38,757 nt of DNA from CAJXTB01 sp047626195 (GTDB lineage: Bacteria; Myxococcota_A; UBA796; GCA-2862545), in NCBI GenBank assembly GCA_047626195.1, contig JBLHSN010000013.1:1-38757 (forward strand), in the 5' to 3' direction. Below are positions 33,321-38,757 of the stretch, one piece after another; position 1 is the stretch's first letter, and the number at the start of each line of letters is the position of its first letter. The translations under genes were made by a program, and so were the position numbers. The notes under the pieces were generated by a model, which was not told the origin of the DNA, did not search any database, and worked only from the letters and a program-made list of their open reading frames with translations.

Positions 33321-33351
33321 GAGCGTTCACGGTGCGGACCTGTGAGCGCTC
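33321..33351 (+). terminator. Hairpin between convergent recA and the secreted-protein gene
   Basis: gagcgttcac pairs with gtgagcgctc at 9 of 10 positions (the tenth can be G-U) around an 11-nt loop, 16 bp past the recA stop. The downstream sequence is pyrimidine-rich (acgctcctcttctt). The right arm is itself a 12-bp palindrome (33342-33353). Confidence 0.55.
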
Positions 33352-33363
33352 ACGCTCCTCTTC

Positions 33364-34041
33364 TTAGCGACGGCGACCGCGGCGGCGGGTGGGCTCTTCT
33401 TCCGCTTCGGTATCGGCTTCTACTTCCGGCTCTGGCATGGGCTCGGGCAATACGCCCTCTGGTGGATTGCCAACGACTTCCACCCACAGGCTGCCGTTCG
33501 CACCAATCGTGCCCAGGTCCGCCCAATTGTAGGGAGCCTGGTCAGCGTTGCTCCAGAAGTTCACGCCTTCTTCCGCGTTCGACCGACAGGTCTTGATGCA
33601 GCCGACGTTGTTCTCGGCACCACCAAAGTCGATGGCTGCCCACAAGTATTCGCCTGCTGACAGCGTAATAGGCGTATCGAGGACGCTCTCAATCAGGCGT
33701 TCTTCGCCCAATGTCTCTTCCACATCAAAGCTCACCGTGACCGCATTGAGCGGCTGAGCATCCGGCGTGTCCGACGTGCTCTTCCACATCATCAGCTGCC
33801 TTGGCATGGACGCATCACACATGACACCCCCGACCGACCCATGGTGCAAGCGCGCGCGAACCGAGGTCACCTCAAACGGTACGTCCAAAGTCGCCAACCG
33901 TGTGGCGGCAATGTGCGCCTCTTCCCCTGGGCCTGGGCCCAAGGCGCCTGTGTTCGAGCACAGGGTGTCGTAGTTGGTGAGCACTTCACCGCCGCTCGCA
34001 GACGAAGACATCAACAAACCCAGCAATAACCAACGGGACAT
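33364..34041 (-). CDS. Secreted protein of unknown function
   Basis: 225 residues with AGGAG before the ATG. The signal peptide is MSRWLLLGLLMSSSASG. The mature part has a beta-rich look, with segments such as VTSVRARLHHG, LSAGEYLWAAIDFGG and GSLWVEVVG, and at least four Cys. It ends in a Pro/Glu-rich spacer and a basic RRRGRRR tail. I do not recognise a family. The architecture (jelly-roll-like body, low-complexity tail) is common among secreted proteins of myxobacterial relatives. It converges on recA and diverges from the methyltransferase gene. Confidence 0.75.
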   Translation of the reverse strand: MSRWLLLGLLMSSSASGGEVLTNYDTLCSNTGALGPGPGEEAHIAATRLATLDVPFEVTSVRARLHHGSVGGVMCDASMPRQLMMWKSTSDTPDAQPLNAVTVSFDVEETLGEERLIESVLDTPITLSAGEYLWAAIDFGGAENNVGCIKTCRSNAEEGVNFWSNADQAPYNWADLGTIGANGSLWVEVVGNPPEGVLPEPMPEPEVEADTEAEEEPTRRRGRRR

Positions 34042-34143
34042 GGCAACTCCTATTGCCCCATTCTATCGCGTTCGAACACGCTTTGGGCGGGGACGCAACA
34101 ACACGCCAGTACACCGAGTGTTCCAAGCGCCTTTTCCATCACA

Positions 34144-35682
34144 ATGACACCGCGATACACCCCCGCCGTGAACGACGCCTACGACGAAGTCCCCTACATG
34201 AGCCGCGCTTTCGCGGCTACCCACCCAGCCTCTCTTGCGGTCATGGGCACGCTCTTTGGTCTGCAGCCAACGCCGCCATCTCGCGCCCGTGTGCTGGAGC
34301 TTGGCTGTGCGGCCGGCGGAAATCTGGTGCCGATGGCACACGGTAATCCCGGAGCGGAATTCGTCGGAGTGGACCGCAATGCAAAAGGGATTGAGGTCGG
34401 TCAAGCCCGTATTCAAACGCTTGGACTGACCAATATCTCGCTACACACTGCCGACCTATTGGACCTCCCAGACCTTGGTCAGTTCGACTATATTGTGGCG
34501 CATGGCGTCTATTCGTGGGTTCCTGCCCAGGTTCAGCGGGCTCTGCTAGACGCCTGCAAGAAGCGGCTGACCCCTCACGGTATTGCCTACATCAGCTACA
34601 ACACCATGCCTGGCTGGGCCAACCGTACCGCCCTTCGCGAGATGGCCTTGTTCCATGCGGGTGAACACCCGGCCCTAAGCGACCGACTCGGTCAGACACG
34701 AGCGTTGGTTCAACTGGTTCAGCAAGCCACACCGCAAGACCATCCCCTGCGAGCGGTTCTGGACCATGAACATCGCCACTTCTCCGCGATGCCTGACTGG
34801 TACGTCATTCACGAGCACCTGGGTGAAAACAACGAAGCCTTGTGGTTTCACGAGTTCGTCCGACGCGCCGGAGTCGCCGGACTTCAGTTCCTCGGAGAGG
34901 CTGAGCTGCGCGACATGGTGGCCGGTGACCTTCCAGAAGACATCCGCGCCCAGGTCGAAGCCCTCGGCAGCGACCAGCTTCGCCTAGAGCAGTACCTCGA
35001 CTTTGTGCGCCACCGGACCTTCCGGCGAACGTTGCTCGTTCACGATGATGTCACCATCGACCGGGACATCGCACTCGACCGTATCGACGACTTGTACGTT
35101 GGCGGCGCGCTCGCCACACAACCGTCCGACCCCACGGTACCGAGTGTCGCCCCTGAAGCTACCGAGCAAGACCCCGTCGCGGCAGCCACATGGGACGTCC
35201 TACAGCACAGCCTACCCAGTGGTCTGCCGTTCACCGAGCTGCTCGAGCGAGTCGTAGCCCAGACATCGGGCACCGCGACTGAACGACACGATGACGTAGC
35301 GAACCACGTATTCTCAGCACTTCTTCAGGGGAGTGTGCATCTGTCGGCCTCTCCTATGGAAGCGGCCCCACCGAGCGCCTCACCAGTCGCCTACGCCATT
35401 GCCCGAGACGAAGTGTCCCGCGGCGAGACCTGGGTGACCAACCGTCGCCATCAAGGCGTTCAGCTCGACCCCTACATGGTGACCGTGCTTCCCCTCCTCG
35501 ACGGCACGCGGTCCACGGCAGACATCATCGAACGTCTGGCAGATGCTGCTACTACCCACGTCTTTGAGCTCCTAGACCTCGACCATACGCCCGTCACCGA
35601 CAGAGCCTACGCCGTTGGCGTCCTCACCGAAGGCTGGCCACGTGCGCTCGACGTTTTGGCGTACTACGCGCTGCTAGATTGA
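34144..35682 (+). CDS. PKMT-like class I methyltransferase with regulatory and winged-helix domains
   Basis: 512 residues. The N-terminal YDEVPYMSRAFAATHP and SAM motif VLELGCAAGGNL (about 49-60) are followed by FVGVDRNAKGIEVG and the segment FDYIVAHGVYSWVP. A middle methyltransferase-regulatory domain (WYVIHEHLGENNEALWFHEF, then GLQFLGEAEL) comes next. A C-terminal winged-helix part has WVTNRRHQGVQLDP and LLDGTRSTADII. This three-part layout matches rickettsial protein-lysine methyltransferases that modify outer-membrane proteins. The substrate here is unknown. The stop is 32 nt before the lipoprotein start, so it may head the downstream run. Confidence 0.85.
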   Translation: MTPRYTPAVNDAYDEVPYMSRAFAATHPASLAVMGTLFGLQPTPPSRARVLELGCAAGGNLVPMAHGNPGAEFVGVDRNAKGIEVGQARIQTLGLTNISLHTADLLDLPDLGQFDYIVAHGVYSWVPAQVQRALLDACKKRLTPHGIAYISYNTMPGWANRTALREMALFHAGEHPALSDRLGQTRALVQLVQQATPQDHPLRAVLDHEHRHFSAMPDWYVIHEHLGENNEALWFHEFVRRAGVAGLQFLGEAELRDMVAGDLPEDIRAQVEALGSDQLRLEQYLDFVRHRTFRRTLLVHDDVTIDRDIALDRIDDLYVGGALATQPSDPTVPSVAPEATEQDPVAAATWDVLQHSLPSGLPFTELLERVVAQTSGTATERHDDVANHVFSALLQGSVHLSASPMEAAPPSASPVAYAIARDEVSRGETWVTNRRHQGVQLDPYMVTVLPLLDGTRSTADIIERLADAATTHVFELLDLDHTPVTDRAYAVGVLTEGWPRALDVLAYYALLD

Positions 35683-35714
35683 CCGTGCCCCCCACTCGTT
35701 CTGGAGCCACATCC

Positions 35715-36473
35715 GTGAGACGCGTTTTGCCACTTCTGCTCGTACTGACCGCGTGCACGCCTACCTTCGATCTGACCCCCGAACGCGCGGGTGGCGCGAC
35801 CGGCACGGCCACCTTTACCCTGCTGAGCCAGGCACTCATTGCCATGGATGGCCATGAGATGTCGACGACGATGACCGGGTCACTCGACCTGTCCATTGCC
35901 CCGGGCGCATTCGGAGATGACGCCATCGCAATCACCGCCACACACCGCGGGCTCGAGATGACGCGTCAGGCGTTGGGACAGACCCACTTGCTCACCACCG
36001 CCGGCGAAATCCCAGACACCCTCCAAGCGGCCTTCGCTCACGAAGACACCCCTCGCATTACGACCATCGCGGTGGACCGCAGCATGGTCATCGAGCGCAA
36101 TACAACGCTTGGCAGCGATGCTGATGTGCTGATGGATACCATCTTGTGGGCGCCCACAGACCGCATTGAAGTCGGCCATGTCTGGGGCCGACCTGTTGGT
36201 GCTCCCGCCGAAGACGGCGTTCAATGGTACCGAAGCTACACACTGACGTCGGTGAGAGACGGCATAGCGACTCTGCGTTTCGTCCACCGTCAGAACGACC
36301 CCATCGCCGGCTCCGAAGGCCCGGAGCACCGCCAGATCAACGGTCTTCAAAAAGTCGATATAGCAACCGGTCTACCCTACAACATGCGCATGCGCAGCCT
36401 TGCTCGTGGGGCCGTTGGCGAAGATACGTGGACCACCTTCACTTGGCCTGGCCTCCAAACTATCGAACCGTGA
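35715..36473 (+). CDS. Lipoprotein of unknown function
   Basis: 252 residues from GTG 35715, preceded by GGAG at 8 nt. This start yields the compact signal MRRVLPLLLVLTAC with Cys14 as the lipidation site. A TTG at 35679 would overlap the upstream stop and bury the signal. The mature part is beta-rich, alternating polar and hydrophobic strands (TATFTLLSQALIAMDGHEM, GSLDLSIAPGAF), with no recognised family. It is 7 nt upstream of the first GTPase-like gene, so co-expression is likely. Confidence 0.75.
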   Translation: MRRVLPLLLVLTACTPTFDLTPERAGGATGTATFTLLSQALIAMDGHEMSTTMTGSLDLSIAPGAFGDDAIAITATHRGLEMTRQALGQTHLLTTAGEIPDTLQAAFAHEDTPRITTIAVDRSMVIERNTTLGSDADVLMDTILWAPTDRIEVGHVWGRPVGAPAEDGVQWYRSYTLTSVRDGIATLRFVHRQNDPIAGSEGPEHRQINGLQKVDIATGLPYNMRMRSLARGAVGEDTWTTFTWPGLQTIEP

Positions 36474-36480
36474 GCGACGC

Positions 36481-37560
36481 ATGAGCACCAACATCCCCGC
36501 AGTCAGCGCGCGCTGGGAGTCGGCCGCAGTAGAGACGGAATCGGCCCTCAGTAAGAGCCTCGTTGTTGCCTTCTTAGGCTCGGCCAGCTCAGGCAAAGAT
36601 GCCGCTATTCGAGCCCTCTTTGGCGTAGATTTCGGCGAAATCGACCCCATCCCGGGTTCCACGGACCGCCTGCGGGTTGCCGCCATAGACCATCAACAGA
36701 AGTTCCTCGTGGTCAACGCCCCCGGGTTTGGTGACCTACGGGAAGAAGTCGACGCCGAAGCCAGCAAAGCGCTCGACTCTCTAGACGTCGCCATCTACGT
36801 TCTCAATGCAGACGGTGGCGCCACAATTGACGAGCGCGGCGACCTAGACCGAGTCCGTGCCCTCGGGCGACCGGTGCTGGTGTGCATCAATAAAATCGAC
36901 CTCATCCGTGAGAGCGACCGCAAAGCCTTCATCGCCGCCACCCTGATCCAGCTCGGTGTGGACGAAAAAGACGCCATTGTTACTGCATTCGACCCCATGC
37001 CGGTACTGTCTCCACAGCCTATTGGTGTCGACGAGGTCATCTCTTGGATTTCCGAGACCCTCGCAAAAGACGGCAAAGAGCTGCTGTTCGCCAAGTACAT
37101 GCGCAACAAAGCCAGCGCCTGCGAGCCCTTGATCTACCAAGCTGCCAAGCGCGCAGCGGTTGCCGGAGCCATTCCTGTTCCGGGTGCAGACGCCACCGCC
37201 GTCACTATTATCCAGGTCAAGCTCATTGCCGATATTGCCGCCGTGTTTGGCCGCGACCTCGACCGAGACGTCATGCTCTTCCTCGTTGGCGAGGCCCTGG
37301 CGGGCGGTAGCAAAGGCTTCGTCCGCTGGGCCGTCAACGCGCTCAAGACGGCGGGCTGGGTACCCGGCGGACAAATCGTACACATTGCCACCAGCACGCT
37401 TGGCGCAACCATCTCTAGCGCTGCCACCTGGGGCGTCGGCAAAGCCGCTGTTGCCTACATGCAGCGTGGTGACATGACCCCCGCGCAATTTCGAACCGTG
37501 TTTGAAGCGGCTGCACAGGCGTACCGTGTGCGCCAAGACGGCCAAGTGTCCGTGCCATGA
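36481..37560 (+). CDS. GTPase-like protein with GKD P-loop and C-terminal DUF697-like domain
   Basis: 359 residues from ATG 36481. The G-domain order is clear. G1 is GSASSGKD (33-40), with Asp where Ser/Thr normally holds Mg2+. G2-like PGST is at 59-62. G3 is NAPGFGD (79-85), with Asn in place of the Asp of DxxG. G4 is NKID (137-140). The C-terminal half (about 225-345) has AGAIPVPGADATAVTIIQVKL and hydrophobic helices with a GGSKG segment, as in DUF697/YcjF-type membrane-associated domains. It overlaps the next gene by ATGA. Nucleotide binding is likely; hydrolysis is uncertain. Confidence 0.88.
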   Translation: MSTNIPAVSARWESAAVETESALSKSLVVAFLGSASSGKDAAIRALFGVDFGEIDPIPGSTDRLRVAAIDHQQKFLVVNAPGFGDLREEVDAEASKALDSLDVAIYVLNADGGATIDERGDLDRVRALGRPVLVCINKIDLIRESDRKAFIAATLIQLGVDEKDAIVTAFDPMPVLSPQPIGVDEVISWISETLAKDGKELLFAKYMRNKASACEPLIYQAAKRAAVAGAIPVPGADATAVTIIQVKLIADIAAVFGRDLDRDVMLFLVGEALAGGSKGFVRWAVNALKTAGWVPGGQIVHIATSTLGATISSAATWGVGKAAVAYMQRGDMTPAQFRTVFEAAAQAYRVRQDGQVSVP

Positions 37561-38681
37561 GCGGCAGCCTGTACGAGCTGCTTCGCCGCTGTCACCGTGT
37601 GGAGTTGGAAGCGCTTGCGGGGCACCTGAAGATTCGTGAGCAAGACCTAGGCCTGTCCAAGCTCGCTCGCCGAATTGACCAGCGTCTGCGTCAGATGGGC
37701 GGGCACGGCATCATCAACGTCTTTACCCGCGGCGGGGAAGGCCCGCCTTGGGCGGATATTATCTCCCGGCTCTGTCGCAAAGTCGGCACTCCAAGTAATA
37801 ATGACGTCGAGGCAATGGAGAGAGCGCTCATGGAGCACTGGGTCATAACCACCTGGTCTACCCTGACCGCCCAGCAGCAAGACCGCGCCTGGGACGAGCT
37901 TGGCTTACCTCGTCCAACCTCGGATGACGGGGAGCCCGCTGCAGATATCCACCACGCTCCCACCGCCCAATTGATGGCGCTCTTTGGCGATATCAACCCT
38001 GTCTTTGCCCTGCCCTTCCTGCCGTTTTTGGGACCCATCGGAGCTTTGCTGTACGTCGGTCGCCCACGCGATGACCAGCTAATGCCAGCCGTCCTTGAAG
38101 TCGCCCGACTCCGACAGCTTGCACGACATCGCATCACCATCGGCGTTGTCGGAAGCCCCTCATGCGGCAAAGATGCCGCTATCCGAGCACTTTTCGGTAT
38201 TGACAGCGGCAACATCGACCCCGTGGCTGGGTCCACGTCAACCGTGGCCATCACCAAGCTACCCGGCGCCTCGGCCTTGTACATCGTCAACACACCCGGC
38301 CTCGGAGACGTCATCGAAGCGGTCACCGAAGAAGCGCGTCAGGTGCTGGATTTGGTCGATGTCTACCTCTACGTGGTCAACGCCCAAGGTGGTGTACAAA
38401 CACGAGAGAAAGCGGACTACGACGACGTTGTCTGCCGTGGACGCCCGGTGCTTGCCGTCATCAACAAAATCGACACCCTGAGGGAAAGCGACCGTGCCCG
38501 CTATCTCGCAGATGCGCGCAGCAAGCTCGGTGCCCCCGAAGACGCCTTCCTAGCCGCAGCCTTTGACCCGCTTCCTGCTCTAAGCGAGTTGCCCCTTGGT
38601 ATTGCGCCCATCCGTGCATGGATTTGCGACCAGCTCCAGATGTTGGGGAAGGACGAGAGTGAGCTGAACGCGCTGAAGTGA
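37557..38681 (+). CDS. YaaW/DUF3944-like domain fused to a GKD GTPase-like domain
   Basis: 374 residues. The N-terminal part (about 1-118) reads like YaaW/DUF3944 proteins: LYELLRRCHRVELEALAGHL, RQMGGHGIINVF, WADIISRLCRKV, and ALMEHW in a helical stretch. A hydrophobic segment at 148-167 could be membrane-associated. The G domain has G1 GSPSCGKD (199-206), G2-like AGST, G3 NTPGLGD (245-251) and G4 NKID (303-306). It shares GKDAAIRALFG and the same G3 change with the previous gene, so the two are tandem paralogues. It lacks the DUF697 end. Function is unknown. Confidence 0.85.
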   Translation: MSGSLYELLRRCHRVELEALAGHLKIREQDLGLSKLARRIDQRLRQMGGHGIINVFTRGGEGPPWADIISRLCRKVGTPSNNDVEAMERALMEHWVITTWSTLTAQQQDRAWDELGLPRPTSDDGEPAADIHHAPTAQLMALFGDINPVFALPFLPFLGPIGALLYVGRPRDDQLMPAVLEVARLRQLARHRITIGVVGSPSCGKDAAIRALFGIDSGNIDPVAGSTSTVAITKLPGASALYIVNTPGLGDVIEAVTEEARQVLDLVDVYLYVVNAQGGVQTREKADYDDVVCRGRPVLAVINKIDTLRESDRARYLADARSKLGAPEDAFLAAAFDPLPALSELPLGIAPIRAWICDQLQMLGKDESELNALK

Positions 38682-38684
38682 AGC

Positions 38685-38757
38685 CTACTGTGGAGTCTGC
38701 GAGTCCGTCCGCGTGCCAAAGACCCACTCCCGAGTGAACGGCGCACCGCGCAGACTC
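38685..38757 (-). CDS. Possible 3' end of a minus-strand gene running off the window
   Basis: A minus-strand frame open from the window edge ends in TAG at 38685-38687, 3 bp from the GTPase stop. It reads SLRGAPFTREWVFGTRTDSQ plus three residues. Composition is plausible for a protein C-terminus, but 24 codons are too few to be sure. Confidence 0.35.
   Translation of the reverse strand, partial: SLRGAPFTREWVFGTRTDSQTPQ
38693..38757. repeat. Distant 9-bp inverted repeat at the window edge
   Basis: gagtctgcg (38693-38701) and cgcagactc (38749-38757) are perfect inverted copies. They enclose a smaller hairpin, cactc-cc-gagtg, at 38725-38736. It could be a structured terminator for the GTPase operon, cut by the window end, or chance. 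Confidence 0.35.

Noticed and set aside
36400..36480. Upstream start for the first GTPase-like protein
   Set aside because: It would lie inside the lipoprotein gene. ATG 36481 follows that stop by 7 nt and starts a normal sequence.
38693..38757. A tRNA gene cut by the window edge
   Set aside because: The outer stem is at least 9 bp, not 7, and no anticodon or T-arm pattern fits.

Overview
The window looks like chromosomal DNA of a GC-rich Gram-negative bacterium from the deltaproteobacterial/Myxococcota side of the tree. This placement is an inference. It rests on a secreted Asp-rich MopE-repeat protein with a MYXO-CTERM-like tail, short lipoproteins, a VKOR-DsbA fusion and a meso-DAP-type MurE. 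I saw no tRNA, rRNA, CRISPR array, insertion sequence or phage gene.

Layout. (1) 1-2282: a partial maleylacetate reductase-like gene and a pirin gene, translationally coupled and divergent from a LysR regulator. (2) 2456-20330, minus strand: a large division and cell wall (dcw) cluster. In transcription order it is mraZ, rsmH, ftsL, ftsI, murE, murF, mraY, murD, ftsW, murC, murB, ddl, then a C-type-lectin/MopE surface protein, and after a break ftsQ and ftsZ. Nearly every junction overlaps as ATGA or by 1 nt. murG and ftsA are missing from their usual places, and a plus-strand FN3 lipoprotein sits in the break. An array of 10-bp MraZ boxes precedes mraZ. (3) 20561-23997, plus strand: smpB, a VKOR-DsbA fusion, prmA, rsmE. 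(4) 24114-28735, minus strand: an HU gene, then an operon of an alkyl-DHAP-synthase-like flavoprotein, an Fe-S/CCG protein and a DAG-kinase-family lipid kinase. A structured leader and terminator-like hairpin lie upstream of that operon. (5) 29098-33304, plus strand: a dihydroorotase-like protein lacking the HxH metal site, then comM, a DUF3006-like small protein and recA. (6) 33364-38681: a secreted protein of unknown function on the minus strand, then a plus-strand run of a PKMT-like methyltransferase, a lipoprotein and two paralogous GTPase-like proteins.

How the genes work together. The dcw block makes UDP-MurNAc-pentapeptide and lipid I (MurB-F, Ddl, MraY) and supplies septal machinery (FtsL/Q/W/I/Z). 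The lipid operon has the parts for ether-linked or phosphorylated lipid synthesis with an electron outlet. comM and recA serve strand exchange and branch migration.

The least explained material is at the right end. Both GTPases carry GKD in place of GKS/T in the P-loop and N(T/A)PG in place of DxxG. One ends in a DUF697-like membrane-associated domain and the other begins with a YaaW/DUF3944-like domain. This tandem pair, together with the adjacent lipoprotein and methyltransferase, is my best candidate for an undescribed system. The structured RNA at 28611-28735 is the second.
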